Notes: a model not told the origin generated them from the sequence alone. 64,000 bases of DNA from Chlamydia pecorum E58 (GCF_000204135.1 NC_015408.1:310001-374000); one strand, 5' to 3'. Counted from the stretch's first letter, positions 43,013 to 52,583 are shown. Numbers and translations: made by a program.

Positions 43013-44506
43013 ATGGATTGTCGTGCCAATGCTGATCCGGAGACTTTATCCGTAGGTGGGTATCCACAAAAAAAGATTCTTAGTCGTAAAGAGGGGAGCA
43101 CAGTTTATCAAAGTGAGCATCCTGAGTCGCTACAGCCTGTCGTGGTGAAGGTGCTTTCTCCACCTTATGTTTTTGATTCCCGTCGTGTGGAGGGTTTCCT
43201 TAGAGAAATCCATATTCTCCGTCAGGCGTCACATCCGAATATTGTAACGTTTTATAACTATGGCAAATGGGGGAACCATTTGTATGTTGCTATGGAGTAT
43301 ATCGAAGGGATTACATTGCGACATTACATCCTCTCCCAATGTATTCCCTTAACCCGCGCTATAGATATTCTTATTGAGATTCTTAAGGCTGTAGATTACC
43401 TCCACAGTCAGGGAGTAATCCATAAGGATATCAAGCCTGAAAACATCTTGCTGTCTTTGCGAGGGCAGGTCAAACTTATAGACTTTGGTTTGGCAGCTTG
43501 GGGAGTAGAAGAAATCTCCGGGCGCTCTGCAGTGTTGGGGACACCTTATTATATGAGCCCCGAGTTGCGGCAGGGAGAACCTTTTTCTGAAGCTTCTGAT
43601 GTCTATGCCTTGGGATTATTAGCATATGAGCTGATCTTGGGGAACCTTTCTTTTGGGAAGGTACATCTTTCTCTTATTCCTGCGAAAATTGGAAGGATTC
43701 TTGCGAAAGCGTTACAGCCTTCTACAAAAGCTCGTTACAGCTCTGCGAAAGAATTTTTGCAAGATTTGCAAGACTACCGTCTTTCTGAAGATATAACGCA
43801 AGATTTTCGTAAGAAAGATTATGCAATCAATGTAGGAGAGCAGTTGCGAGAACAAGGTGTCTGGCTTGCACCGCAAGAATTGAGTTTCCCTTCGTTTGTG
43901 GCGGGGAGCCTGTATCAGCTAGGATACTCTTCACATCCCTATGCGTATTATGATGCGTTTTTCATTGATGAGGTGTTTCATTTGTGGTTAGGGTATAGTA
44001 CCACGAGCAATGCTACCTTGGCTTTGTCGGCGTTAAAGAGTTTAGTAGCGCAGCAGGATCCTGAGCTCCCCCCGATAGAGAGAGTACGCAAGATCAATGA
44101 ACAGCTAAAGCACATGCAAATTCCTATAGATGAAGCTGGCGTGAGTATCGTTTGTGTTACCATGTTTCCAAATGCGGATGTATTTTCGTGGATCGCTTGT
44201 GGCCAAACAGTTTTTTGGCTAAAAACACGTGGGATTTCCCGAAACTATAAAACTTCTTCTCCAGGATTAGGGAAAATTAATTCTTTACAAATTCAGGAAA
44301 GCAAGGTTGCATGGGAAATAGGTGATGAGGCGATCTTGCGCACATTACACGCAGAAGATTCAAACGCATTGTCATTCGCAGAGTTGCAAGATAGAAGGCA
44401 AACAGCTATATTCTGCCCTATAGAGCATGTGCGCTATGGGACTCCAGGAAATGTCAACGAAAGCTCTTCTCCTTCAACGCTTATTAGCTTAAAAAGAATC
44501 CGGTGA
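43013..44506 (+). CDS. pkn5: Serine/threonine protein kinase Pkn5 with SpoIIE/PP2C-like C-terminal region
   Basis: Residues 20-260 are a Hanks-type kinase: VVVKV with K46, catalytic loop HKDIKPEN (D139, N144), DFG 157-159 and SPEL 182-185. The glycine loop is degenerate (SRKEGSTVY has a single glycine) and the usual HRD arginine is Lys138. Residues ~275-445 are usually left unassigned, but in order they resemble a SpoIIE-type phosphatase, with YYDAFFIDE, ALSALKSL, INEQL, WIACGQ, PGLG and GDEAILRT, while the metal-binding positions are lost. In C. trachomatis Pkn5 is a T3S-cluster kinase and is reported as secreted. GTG of cdsC overlaps its stop. It matches CT673. Confidence 0.92.
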   Translation: MDCRANADPETLSVGGYPQKKILSRKEGSTVYQSEHPESLQPVVVKVLSPPYVFDSRRVEGFLREIHILRQASHPNIVTFYNYGKWGNHLYVAMEYIEGITLRHYILSQCIPLTRAIDILIEILKAVDYLHSQGVIHKDIKPENILLSLRGQVKLIDFGLAAWGVEEISGRSAVLGTPYYMSPELRQGEPFSEASDVYALGLLAYELILGNLSFGKVHLSLIPAKIGRILAKALQPSTKARYSSAKEFLQDLQDYRLSEDITQDFRKKDYAINVGEQLREQGVWLAPQELSFPSFVAGSLYQLGYSSHPYAYYDAFFIDEVFHLWLGYSTTSNATLALSALKSLVAQQDPELPPIERVRKINEQLKHMQIPIDEAGVSIVCVTMFPNADVFSWIACGQTVFWLKTRGISRNYKTSSPGLGKINSLQIQESKVAWEIGDEAILRTLHAEDSNALSFAELQDRRQTAIFCPIEHVRYGTPGNVNESSSPSTLISLKRIR

Positions 44507-47229
44507 AAATTGTGACATCGAATATTGGCAGAAAGATTTTTCAGGTCATCAGTAAGAATAAGAAAAAAATCGGAATATTTGGTGCTTTACTTTTCTTAGA
44601 TATGACTTTGCTTAGTGTGAATTCCCAGGCATCGTCGCATACTTCTGCTGGAGAGCCTTTGCTGCAAGAAAGCCTTCATAAGGAGAAGCTTCTTTCTGCC
44701 TGTCCTAAGAATACAGTGAAAACTTCCTCTAGGAGGGCTTCCCAACCACAGGGGGAAAAAGCTTCTAAGGTAGTCAAGGCACCCTCTTATCAGGTGAGGA
44801 ATGTCAAAAAGCCCGGAGTGACGACGTCATTTCCTAAGTCGACGCAAGGCCCTAGAGAACAGAAGGTTCTGCAAGAAGGAGGCCAGACGCTCTCCCCACT
44901 AAGAAGGGAAATGGGGTCTTCAAAGAAACCTTCCCAAGAAGCTTCGGAAGAGCAAAAAAAAGAAAAAAAGTTCTGGGAAGACAAGCAAAATTATGCTCGT
45001 AAAGCAGTAAATGCGATTAATCTTAGCATAAAAAAACAAATCGAAGAAAGCCAAAAGGTTTCCAATTCTAATAAGGATCCGCAGATTCATGTAGATGCAG
45101 ATGCTTCTGTACATTCTCCAAAAAAGTTAGAGTCTCCAGCTTTTGTAGAAAAAATCTCCTCGCCTCAACATCATCAAGATAGTGAGAAGGAATCTAAAGT
45201 TTTAGATGTATTAAAAACACGAGAGCTGACTTGTGAAGATCTCAAAGATAATGGCTACACTGTAAATTTCGAAGATATTTCCGTTTTGGAGCTGCTGCAG
45301 TTCGTAAGTAAGATCTCCGGAACGAATTTTGTCTTTGATAGTAATGATCTGCAGTTTAATGTTACCATTGTTTCCCACGATCCGACCTCTGTGGATGACC
45401 TCTCGACGATCTTGCTTCAAGTATTGAAGATGCATGATCTTAAAGTTGTTGAGCAGGGAAACAACGTCTTGATTTATCGCAACCCGCATATATCCAAACT
45501 TTCCACAGTAGTTACCGATGGAACTACTAAAGATACCTGTGAAGCTGTTGTGGTTACTCGGGTTTTTCGCCTTTATAGTGTGAGCCCTTCTGCAGCAGTA
45601 ACTATTGTTCAACCGTTGCTCTCCCATGATGCTATTGTAAGCGCTTCAGATTCCACAAGGCACCTTATCGTTTCTGATATCGCAGGAAATGTTGAAAAGG
45701 TCGGAGAGTTGTTAAGTGCTTTAGACGGGCCTGGGACTTCTATAGACATGGCAGAGTATGATGTGCAGTATGCGAATCCTGCAGCGCTAGTGAGCTATTG
45801 CCAAGATGTCTTAGGAGCTGTCGCAGAAGAAGAGGCTTTTCAAATTTTTGTTCAGCCAGGAACGAATAAAATTTTTATAGTTTCTTCTCCACGGCTTACA
45901 GGGAAAGCTAAGCAGCTGTTAAAGTCTCTGGATGTTCCTGAGATGGCACATACTCTCGATGATGTTTCGAGTCCCTCTTTAGCTTTGGGGGGATCAGGAG
46001 TAGCTAGCCCCAAGCGTTTGCGTTTCTTCATGTATAAATTAAAATATCAAAATGGTGCAGCAATAGCTCAAGCCATTCAAGATATTGGCTATAATTTATA
46101 TGTTACCACAGCAATGGATGAAGATTTTATCAACACGCTAAATAGCGTCCAGTGGCTAGATGTAAATAACTCCATAGTGGTTGTAGGAAATCAAGCTAAT
46201 GTGGACAGAGTTGTTAGCCTGCTTAACGGTTTGGATTTGCCTCCAAAGCAGGTGTATATAGAGGTGTTGATCTTAGATACTAGCTTGGAAAAATCCTGGG
46301 ATTTTGGTGTACAATGGGTAGCGCTAGGCAATGAGCAAAGTAAGGTTGCCTATGCTTCAGGGTTATTGAGTAACTCAGTAATATCAAACACAGCTAAGGC
46401 TACAGTTCCTCCGGGAGTTCCTACACCAGGATCTTTGTCCTTACCGACTCCAGCGCAGATGACAGGATTTTCAGATATGATGTCGTCATCGTCAGCTTTT
46501 GGCTTAGGGATCATTGGAAATGTCATTAGCCATAAGGGAAAATCTTTCCTAACTTTAGGAGGCTTACTTAGCGCTTTAGATCAAGATGGCGATACGATCA
46601 TAGTCCTCAATCCTAGAATCATGGCTCAGGATACCCAGCAGGCATCGTTTTTCGTTGGGCAGAACATCCCTTATCAAACGACAAGCACGATTATTCAAGA
46701 AACAGGATCTGTAACGCAAAATATCGAATATGAAGATATCGGCGTGAATCTTGTCGTGACCTCCACGGTAGCACCAAATAACGTCGTGACATTGCAAATA
46801 GAACAGACGATCTCGGAATTGCACTCTGCTCAAGGGACTCTGACTCCCGTTACAGACAAGACATACGCAGCAACAAGAATGCAAGTTCCTGATGGGTGTT
46901 TCCTTGTAATGAGTGGCCACATTCGTGATAAGACAACAAAAATTGTTTCTGGAGTGCCTCTTTTGAATTCTATTCCTTTAATACGGGGACTGTTTAGTAG
47001 AACTATAGACCAAAGGCAAAAACGCAATATTATGATGTTTATCAAGCCTAAGGTGATTAGCAGTTTCGAAGAGGGCTCAGATCTTACAAACAAAGAGGGC
47101 TATAGATATAACTGGGAAGCAGAAGCGGGATCTATGCAAGTTGCCCCGCGTCCTGCTCCTGAATGTCAACGACCTCCACGGCTCCAAGAAGAAAATGATT
47201 TTAAAATACTGGAAATGGAAGCCGAATGA
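44503..47229 (+). CDS. cdsC: T3S outer-membrane secretin CdsC (SctC)
   Basis: This 908-residue protein starts with a GTG that overlaps the pkn5 stop (GTGA). A signal sequence (residues ~22-44, ending VNSQA) is followed by a long Lys/Ser/Gln-rich stretch of about 180 residues, N-domains (DISVLELLQFVSKISGTNFV, then VFRLYSVSPSAAVTIVQPLL) and a secretin domain (LGGLLSALDQDGDTIIVLNP, then SFFVGQNIPY and MMFIKPKVI). It forms the outer-membrane pore for the T3S needle. The extra linker before the N-domains is longer than in YscC. It matches CT674 and is the last gene of the operon. Confidence 0.94.
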   Translation: MKIVTSNIGRKIFQVISKNKKKIGIFGALLFLDMTLLSVNSQASSHTSAGEPLLQESLHKEKLLSACPKNTVKTSSRRASQPQGEKASKVVKAPSYQVRNVKKPGVTTSFPKSTQGPREQKVLQEGGQTLSPLRREMGSSKKPSQEASEEQKKEKKFWEDKQNYARKAVNAINLSIKKQIEESQKVSNSNKDPQIHVDADASVHSPKKLESPAFVEKISSPQHHQDSEKESKVLDVLKTRELTCEDLKDNGYTVNFEDISVLELLQFVSKISGTNFVFDSNDLQFNVTIVSHDPTSVDDLSTILLQVLKMHDLKVVEQGNNVLIYRNPHISKLSTVVTDGTTKDTCEAVVVTRVFRLYSVSPSAAVTIVQPLLSHDAIVSASDSTRHLIVSDIAGNVEKVGELLSALDGPGTSIDMAEYDVQYANPAALVSYCQDVLGAVAEEEAFQIFVQPGTNKIFIVSSPRLTGKAKQLLKSLDVPEMAHTLDDVSSPSLALGGSGVASPKRLRFFMYKLKYQNGAAIAQAIQDIGYNLYVTTAMDEDFINTLNSVQWLDVNNSIVVVGNQANVDRVVSLLNGLDLPPKQVYIEVLILDTSLEKSWDFGVQWVALGNEQSKVAYASGLLSNSVISNTAKATVPPGVPTPGSLSLPTPAQMTGFSDMMSSSSAFGLGIIGNVISHKGKSFLTLGGLLSALDQDGDTIIVLNPRIMAQDTQQASFFVGQNIPYQTTSTIIQETGSVTQNIEYEDIGVNLVVTSTVAPNNVVTLQIEQTISELHSAQGTLTPVTDKTYAATRMQVPDGCFLVMSGHIRDKTTKIVSGVPLLNSIPLIRGLFSRTIDQRQKRNIMMFIKPKVISSFEEGSDLTNKEGYRYNWEAEAGSMQVAPRPAPECQRPPRLQEENDFKILEMEAE

Positions 47230-47299
47230 TGGTATAAGTAAAAGTAGGATGGTATTCTACGCCATGGAATAGCTTCTAACTCTGGTATTATTCAGGGGG

Positions 47300-47360
47300 A
47301 AAGCCGAGAAGAAGGGAGTCTTGCCGTATTGACTTTCATTTTTCTTGGCTTTTTTATTTC
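47300..47360 (+). terminator. Terminator of the T3S operon
   Basis: AAAGCCGAGAA (47300-47310) pairs with TTCTTGGCTTT (47342-47352) with one G:U, leaving a 31-base loop, and the T-run follows. It lies 70 bases after the cdsC stop. Confidence 0.65.
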
Positions 47361-47381
47361 TGTTTTTTAAGATTTCCCTAC

Positions 47382-47454
47382 GCCTAAATAGCTCAGTTGG
47401 TAGAGCAACACATTCGTAACGTGTAGGTCGTCGGTTCGATCCCGGCTTTGGGCA
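47382..47454 (+). tRNA. tRNA-Thr (anticodon CGT)
   Basis: This is a 73-nt cloverleaf: acceptor GCCTAAA/TTTGGGC, D-arm GCTC/GAGC, anticodon loop TTCGTAA, T-arm GTCGG/CCGGC. The anticodon is CGT (reads ACG). The innermost anticodon-stem pair is an A·C mismatch (31:39). A TTGACT at 47329-47334, in the loop of the preceding terminator, may be its -35. Confidence 0.94.
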
Positions 47455-47500
47455 AAGCCTCTTTTTATCTTGCTAAATTTTGATTTTTTACAAGTTTGAG

Positions 47501-48571
47501 TTAAAACTCTTCAGGAAGGAAATCTTCAGCAAGAGTCTTCAGTTTGTGCGCTCGCAGGTGCATGACATGTTCTTTTTGAAGAACTCGGGAGTTTTCTGGC
47601 TCCTGCAAGGCAAGATGTCCCCTACGAGCCTCCCATAAAACCTGCTTCTCTATCGCATGATTTTTGGGATTTTTGATCCAGTTTAGCTCTATACCAAGCT
47701 GTAGCCAGCTCAGAGCATCTAGAGTTTCCTGAAGTTCCAAATGGCAAGAATGTGTAAGGAGACCTAAAGCACGTAAGATATGGTTTTTCAACTCACCGTT
47801 GTTTTCATCGCTAAAGCGCTTTTTTGCGGCAGCTTCAGCAACAAGGAGTTTAGATGCCCAAATCCTTAAGGAAGATAAGATCTGCTCTTCAGTAAGCCCT
47901 AAAGAGCACGTATTGGTAAGTACGACAACATTCCCAGAAAAGTCCGCAGGTGAAGAGGGAAGGAGGCCTGAAGAGGAGATTTCCGTAGAGGGCTCTAACA
48001 GCGTGGGGAGCTCCTTAGAGTACATGAGAGCAGGAACGTGTAGAAAACATCGTCCCTGGAGGGCAGTCCCACAACGCTGGGGATCTACAGTGAGGAAGCC
48101 AAACTCCGAAGAAAAAGCAAAGGAAAGCTTGTCATGAAGGAAAATATCTAGTTTTACGAGCTTTTCTAAGGTTTTCTCAGGATCTGCATAGAAATCTATA
48201 GCATGGAGGATGAGGTGATCTTGGAAGTTCACAACAATAAGAAGATCTCCAGAACGATTTGTAATAAGAGCTTCAGCCTCATGGTTTCCAAAAAGATCAT
48301 AAGGAAAGGCAAAGTGCTCAAGAAGAAACTCCTTTTGCCATAGTGGCATCTCCTTAAGAGGAAGAATGAAAAATTCTTCTTCAGCTTCCTGAAAGCGTGA
48401 TGAGATCAGCTCTAAGAGCTCTATCTTACTCTCCTTAGATAAACTTGGCAGAAACTTTGCTACAGAAAGGTTCCGACATAGGGACAGCGTTGTTATAGGC
48501 CAGGGAGAGCCCTTAGGAAGAGCAGACTTCATCTCTACAAAGCTCTTCAGAACATCACTAGGAAGCGTCAT
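47501..48571 (-). CDS. mcsB: McsB-like guanido-kinase homologue, probably catalytically inactive
   Basis: The 356-residue protein has the ATP:guanido phosphotransferase layout of McsB, the protein-arginine kinase: PWPITTLSLCRNL, LLIVVNFQDHL, FAFSSEFGFLTVDP, and CSLGLTEEQIL. However, key residues seem lost. SSRxRLARN is reduced to TLSLCRN, NEEDH reads NFQDH, the active-site Cys of CPTNxGT is Asp163 (DPQRCGT), and the RGxxGEG loop is SGLLPSS. It begins 14 bases inside mcsA. It matches CT675 (once called arginine kinase). No clpC or ctsR is nearby. A scaffold or pseudokinase role with McsA is my inference. Confidence 0.85.
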   Translation of the reverse strand: MTLPSDVLKSFVEMKSALPKGSPWPITTLSLCRNLSVAKFLPSLSKESKIELLELISSRFQEAEEEFFILPLKEMPLWQKEFLLEHFAFPYDLFGNHEAEALITNRSGDLLIVVNFQDHLILHAIDFYADPEKTLEKLVKLDIFLHDKLSFAFSSEFGFLTVDPQRCGTALQGRCFLHVPALMYSKELPTLLEPSTEISSSGLLPSSPADFSGNVVVLTNTCSLGLTEEQILSSLRIWASKLLVAEAAAKKRFSDENNGELKNHILRALGLLTHSCHLELQETLDALSWLQLGIELNWIKNPKNHAIEKQVLWEARRGHLALQEPENSRVLQKEHVMHLRAHKLKTLAEDFLPEEF

Positions 48572-49073
48572 GGGAATCTTCTTGTTTTTTCAAGGTGTTA
48601 ATTTGATCTCGGAGGATAGCAGCTTGCTCATAATCCTCACGTTTCAACGTATCTTGAAGTGCTTCGTTCAACGCTATCAGCTTTAGAAGGGGATTTGTTT
48701 TGCTCTCTTCGCCCGGTGCACGACCCACATGCAAACACCCCCGAGACTTATCTAAAGAACATGATGACGATACTGCTTTAAGCTGCTGCAGCTTGGAAAC
48801 CAGTAAACTTTTAAAGTTCGTATAGCACTGGTGACATCCTAACAGAGCATCCTTTCGGGAGCTCCACGTCATGTTGCAGTTCCCACACGTTAAAATAATG
48901 GGAAAACCTGTAGCAGAAATCTCAAAACTCTCCTCAGGGTTATAATACGGATTCGGGTTGGGGCAATCCGCACAGACATACACACGTATCAGCTTGTCCC
49001 TAGAAACTTCCGTATAGCATATTGTCGCGGGATTCTGACACTGATAACAACACGCTGATGCAGGAAGTCCCAT
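48558..49073 (-). CDS. mcsA: McsA-like zinc-finger/UVR protein
   Basis: This 171-residue protein has two zinc-ribbon parts, CYQCQNPATICY...CADC and LTCGNCNMTW...GCHQC, and a C-terminal UVR motif (KLIALNEALQDTLKREDYEQ, then AAILRDQINTL). In Bacillus McsA activates the McsB arginine kinase and helps regulate Clp proteolysis. AAGGAG lies 10-15 bases before the ATG. It overlaps mcsB by 14 bases, so the two are translationally coupled. It matches CT676. Confidence 0.88.
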   Translation of the reverse strand: MGLPASACCYQCQNPATICYTEVSRDKLIRVYVCADCPNPNPYYNPEESFEISATGFPIILTCGNCNMTWSSRKDALLGCHQCYTNFKSLLVSKLQQLKAVSSSCSLDKSRGCLHVGRAPGEESKTNPLLKLIALNEALQDTLKREDYEQAAILRDQINTLKKQEDSHDAS

Positions 49074-49176
49074 AAGAAAAAAGCTCCTTAAAGCTTAACT
49101 TCCCTTATCCATAACAAAAAATTCACAAAGGAGAAAATAATTTTTAAAGAAATGAATATTCCCAAAAACAACTCTT

Positions 49177-49249
49177 TGGGTCTTGAAGGATTTGAACCTT
49201 CGACCCCCTCATTAAAAGTGAGGTGCTCTAACCGCTGAGCTAAAGACCC
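49177..49249 (-). tRNA. tRNA-Lys (anticodon TTT)
   Basis: The minus strand folds as a 73-nt cloverleaf with acceptor GGGTCTT/AAGACCC, anticodon stem CCTCA/TGAGG and loop CTTTTAA. The discriminator base is A. It lies 24 bases downstream of tRNA-Glu on the same strand and upstream of mcsA. Confidence 0.95.
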
Positions 49250-49273
49250 AGAATTCTTACTGAAAATACACTT

Positions 49274-49348
49274 TGACCCCAAGGGGATTCGAACCCCTGT
49301 TACCGGAATGAAAATCCGATGTCCTGGGCCAGGCTAGACGATGGGGCC
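49274..49348 (-). tRNA. tRNA-Glu (anticodon TTC)
   Basis: This is a 75-nt minus-strand cloverleaf: acceptor GGCCCCA/TGGGGTC with one G:U, anticodon stem TCGGA/TCCGG with loop TTTTCAT, and T-arm AGGGG/CCCCT. The anticodon TTC reads GAA and GAG. This tRNA also feeds haem synthesis through HemA. Confidence 0.94.
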
Positions 49349-49450
49349 AAGACGGCAATAATGTTACAAGTTTTCCCTCTTTAGAGCAATCTTTTCTCTT
49401 TAGATTGCTTTTAATTTGCTGGGAACATTTTTTATAATAAAAAGATAACT

Positions 49451-49993
49451 TTATAAAGAAGCTATATCAATTTCTTTTTGTTTTGCTATCTCATCAATTT
49501 GCTTACAAAACTTATCCGTAAGCTCTTGAACTTTCTTCTCAGCACCCTTCACAGCATCTTCTGTAAGGGTTGAATCTTTCTTTACTTTGTCGTTCGTTTC
49601 TCTGCGGATATTGCGAATTTGTATTTTCGCCTCCTCACACTTACGACGAAGCTGTTTAATAATATCTTGCCTAAGCTCCGCTGTTGGCTCCGGGACTCTA
49701 ATACGAATTATCGCACCCTCAACTTCAGGTTGAAGATTTAAATTCGCAGCAAGAATGCCCTTAGCAATAGCTGAAGCATTATTTGCATCATAAGGAGAAA
49801 CCACCAATTGTCGCGCATCAGCAACAGAAATTGAAGAAATATCCGATAAACGCATTGTAGTCCCGTAAACATCTACAGTTACGGTTTCTACCAACGCAGG
49901 ATGAGCCTTCCCAGTTCTAAAAGTTTTAATCTCTTTTTGAAAAAACTCAAGTGTAGAGGCCATTTTTGTTTCAGCATCACGCAATGTCGACAT
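49451..49993 (-). CDS. frr: Ribosome recycling factor
   Basis: This 180-residue protein has normal RRF length, with the [20 protein letters not shown] block and the C-terminal [20 protein letters not shown] helix. With EF-G it splits the post-termination ribosome. Its start lies 17 bases inside pyrH, completing the rpsB-tsf-pyrH-frr operon. No strong terminator follows; a 7-bp hairpin lies at 49385-49409. It matches CT677. Confidence 0.96.
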   Translation of the reverse strand: MSTLRDAETKMASTLEFFQKEIKTFRTGKAHPALVETVTVDVYGTTMRLSDISSISVADARQLVVSPYDANNASAIAKGILAANLNLQPEVEGAIIRIRVPEPTAELRQDIIKQLRRKCEEAKIQIRNIRRETNDKVKKDSTLTEDAVKGAEKKVQELTDKFCKQIDEIAKQKEIDIASL

Positions 49994-50720
49994 TACTTAC
50001 CTCTTCTTCGCCAATTAAAGTCCCAATGGTTGGATCAAAAACAGCTCTCTCCAGAGAATATTGAACGAAATTAAATACGCGAATAGGAATATGGGCATTC
50101 TTACACAAAGAAATCGCCGAAGCATCCATAACTCCAAGTTGCTGCGCTAAAAAATCCCCATAAGAAATAAAGTCATACTTTACCGCATCGGGGAATAGTT
50201 GAGGATCCTTATCGTAGACGCCATCTACATGCATTGTTGCTTTGATCAAAATGTCCACATTCAGCTCACACGCACGCAATGCAGCGCCTGTATCTGTAGT
50301 GAGATACGGAGAACCTGCTCCTGTCGTGCAAATCAAAATTTTTCCTTGATGCAAAGCTTCGATAGACTTTTGTGGAGTATAAAGATCTGCTAATTGAGGA
50401 CATGAAATTGTTGAAGTTAGCAAGCAGGGAATGTCTTCAGCTTTTAATGCATCAGCTACAGCCATACCATTAATCAATGTAGCAAGCATCCCCATCTGGT
50501 CTGCAGATACACGATTTATCTGAAGCTCCCTATGCTTCTCAAACCCCCTTAAAATGTTTCCCCCGCCAATTACAAGAGCAACTTCAATATCACAATTACG
50601 AACAGCTCGGATATCAGATACAAGCCTCGAGAGATGTACCTCATCTATTCTTGTATTCGTATCTTTAGATAAAGCTTCTCCAGAGATCTTAAACAAAACA
50701 CGTTTTATTCGCTTAGACAT
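49977..50720 (-). CDS. pyrH: UMP kinase
   Basis: This 247-residue amino-acid-kinase-fold enzyme makes UDP from UMP. Conserved segments are [65 protein letters not shown], and [14 protein letters not shown]. It starts 4 bases after tsf ends and overlaps frr by 17 bases. It matches CT678. Confidence 0.96.
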   Translation of the reverse strand: MSKRIKRVLFKISGEALSKDTNTRIDEVHLSRLVSDIRAVRNCDIEVALVIGGGNILRGFEKHRELQINRVSADQMGMLATLINGMAVADALKAEDIPCLLTSTISCPQLADLYTPQKSIEALHQGKILICTTGAGSPYLTTDTGAALRACELNVDILIKATMHVDGVYDKDPQLFPDAVKYDFISYGDFLAQQLGVMDASAISLCKNAHIPIRVFNFVQYSLERAVFDPTIGTLIGEEEVSNVDIA

Positions 50721-50724
50721 ACGC

Positions 50725-51576
50725 CTACGCTCCTAATTTCCATAGAGTAAAGTTTTTTACTGCAATGGGAGCCTCTAAGGTTTTTGACATATCTTCTAAT
50801 AGATGGAAGATTGTAGCCTCAGGGTTTTTTACAAAGGGTTGTTCTAAAAGACAGGTTTCTTTGAAAAAGGTGTTTAACTTCCCAGAAATAATTTTATCCA
50901 CTACCGCTTGAGGCTTCCCTTCTGTTTGGGAAGAAATCACTTCTGTTTCCCTATGAATAACCTCTTGTGGAACCTCTTCTCTACTTAAAAATTGTGGACG
51001 CTCAGCAACAATATGCATGGCAATTTCTTTTGCCAGACACCCTGCTTTCGGAGAGCCTGAAAGGATCACAATCGCAACAGACTTTCCATTTCCGTGAGAA
51101 TACATTCCTATACTTTCTTTGGAGGTGTTTGTAGGATAGTATGCTATACGACTAACGCGAATATTCTCTCCTACAGCCTGCATGGTCACTGCCCGCATGT
51201 CGTCGATCGAGAGGGAGGGATCTCGAAACGACGGCAATTGTGCTAAGACGTCTACACTGTTGACCTTATGGCGTAAAACTTCTTCTATGAGATCCTCTAC
51301 AAAAGATCTAAAAACATGATTATTCGCAACAAAATCTGTTTCAACATTTACTTCTACCAAAGCAACCCCATGGGTGTCTGCCAAGGCGGTAATAATGCCT
51401 TCTTTTGTTTCTCGATGCTCTTTTTTGCTCGCAGCAGCCAGGCCAATCTTGCGCAAATATACTACGGCTTCTTCAAGATTTCCCTGGCTAGATTCTAAAG
51501 CCTCTTTGCATTTTGTCAGCCCTACGCCGGTTCTAAGCCTTAAAGATTTTAAGGCATCCATGGAAAAGTCTCTCAT
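50725..51576 (-). CDS. tsf: Elongation factor Ts
   Basis: This 283-residue nucleotide-exchange factor for EF-Tu has the signature [29 protein letters not shown] with the downstream F, and an RVSRIAYYP core segment. The ATG at 51576 ([10 protein letters not shown]) overlaps the rpsB stop by 4 bases (ATGA), so the two are translationally coupled. It matches CT679. Confidence 0.97.
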   Translation of the reverse strand: MRDFSMDALKSLRLRTGVGLTKCKEALESSQGNLEEAVVYLRKIGLAAASKKEHRETKEGIITALADTHGVALVEVNVETDFVANNHVFRSFVEDLIEEVLRHKVNSVDVLAQLPSFRDPSLSIDDMRAVTMQAVGENIRVSRIAYYPTNTSKESIGMYSHGNGKSVAIVILSGSPKAGCLAKEIAMHIVAERPQFLSREEVPQEVIHRETEVISSQTEGKPQAVVDKIISGKLNTFFKETCLLEQPFVKNPEATIFHLLEDMSKTLEAPIAVKNFTLWKLGA

Positions 51577-52424
51577 AGGTTCTCCGCATTATCAAATTTC
51601 TTTGCCAATAGGTCTTCACATTGATCTGAATTCGTGTCCTCCTCTTCTTCTGGGTGGGAATCATCAAATTCCTCTGTGAAAGAGGGGAAACCACCAGCTG
51701 AAATTTTGATTGGAGAGACTATGGTTATTCCTAGCTTTTTCTTTACCTGAATGATGTTTTCTTTAATGACGTTTATAATCAAACGGATGCTTTTCAAGGA
51801 GTCGTCATTACAAGGAATCACGTGGTCAATTGGCGTAGGATCACAGTTCGTATCTACTAATGCAAGTACGGGAATATTTAACTTCCTTGCTTCCGCAACT
51901 GCAATTTTCTCATAACTAGGATCCACCACAATTAAAAGCCCTGGGAGCTTTTTCATGTAGCGAACGCCTTCAAGGTTTTTTATAATTTTTTGTTGTTTCT
52001 TTGCCAAAAGAGCGATTTCTTTCTTTGTGAAAAACGAAGGATTATGTTCAAAGTTTCTTTCAATTTTATCTAAGGTTTTCACAGAATTTCGGATTGTCGC
52101 CATGTTTGTTAACATGCCTCCTAACCATCTCTCGGAAACAAAAAACTCCCCAGCTTCAATTGCTGCGTCTCGAACTACGCATTTTGCTTGTTTTTTTGTT
52201 CCGACAAACAAAATGGACTTATTCCCTTCAACAACTTGTCTTATGAAGGGAAGAGAATGACGCAATTGTTGCAAAGTTTTGGCAAGATTGATAATGTGCA
52301 ATCCATTTTTTTCCTCGAAGATGTAAATTTTCATTTTGGGATTCCATCTTCGAGTCTGGTGTCCAAAGTGCGCACCAGCTTCTATAAGATCCCTTAAGGA
52401 AATATCGCAGATCAGAGACTCCAA
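51573..52424 (-). CDS. rpsB: 30S ribosomal protein S2
   Basis: This 283-residue protein shows [15 protein letters not shown], the FVGTKKQAK segment, RWLGGMLTN and [20 protein letters not shown]. It has an acidic C-terminal tail of ~30 residues ([11 protein letters not shown]). The start must be TTG at 52424, because no ATG or GTG lies between the upstream in-frame stop and the conserved core; AGAGGT is 7 bases before it. It is first in the rpsB-tsf-pyrH-frr operon, possibly co-transcribed with tRNA-Gly. It matches CT680. Confidence 0.96.
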   Translation of the reverse strand: MESLICDISLRDLIEAGAHFGHQTRRWNPKMKIYIFEEKNGLHIINLAKTLQQLRHSLPFIRQVVEGNKSILFVGTKKQAKCVVRDAAIEAGEFFVSERWLGGMLTNMATIRNSVKTLDKIERNFEHNPSFFTKKEIALLAKKQQKIIKNLEGVRYMKKLPGLLIVVDPSYEKIAVAEARKLNIPVLALVDTNCDPTPIDHVIPCNDDSLKSIRLIINVIKENIIQVKKKLGITIVSPIKISAGGFPSFTEEFDDSHPEEEEDTNSDQCEDLLAKKFDNAENL

Positions 52425-52512
52425 GCTTTGTACCTCTATTACAAATTAGAATATATTAACAATGGCATCTTGACTTGAGCCAAGATTTCAGTCTTGGTTG
52501 AGTATTTGAAGA

Positions 52513-52583
52513 AGCGCCCGATCAGAATCGAACTGACACCGGTAGCTTGGAAGGCTACAGCTCTACCATTGAGCTACGGGCGC
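52513..52583 (-). tRNA. tRNA-Gly (anticodon TCC)
   Basis: This is a 71-nt minus-strand cloverleaf: acceptor GCGCCCG/CGGGCGC, D-arm GCTC/GAGC, anticodon stem GTAGC/GCTAC with loop CTTCCAA and T-loop TTCGATT. The anticodon TCC reads GGA and GGG. It lies 88 bases before rpsB on the same strand. A CCAAGA/TCTTGG hairpin lies between them (52480-52497). Confidence 0.95.

Noticed and set aside
44503..44520. Internal GTG or ATG as a shorter cdsC start
   Set aside because: The GTG at 44503 overlapping the pkn5 stop gives a proper basic N-terminus before the signal helix; later starts would remove it.
49385..49409. AGCAATC/GATTGCT hairpin as terminator of frr
   Set aside because: Its U-run is on the plus strand, where no gene lies; on the minus strand CTCTAAAG follows. 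It is kept only as a possible structure.
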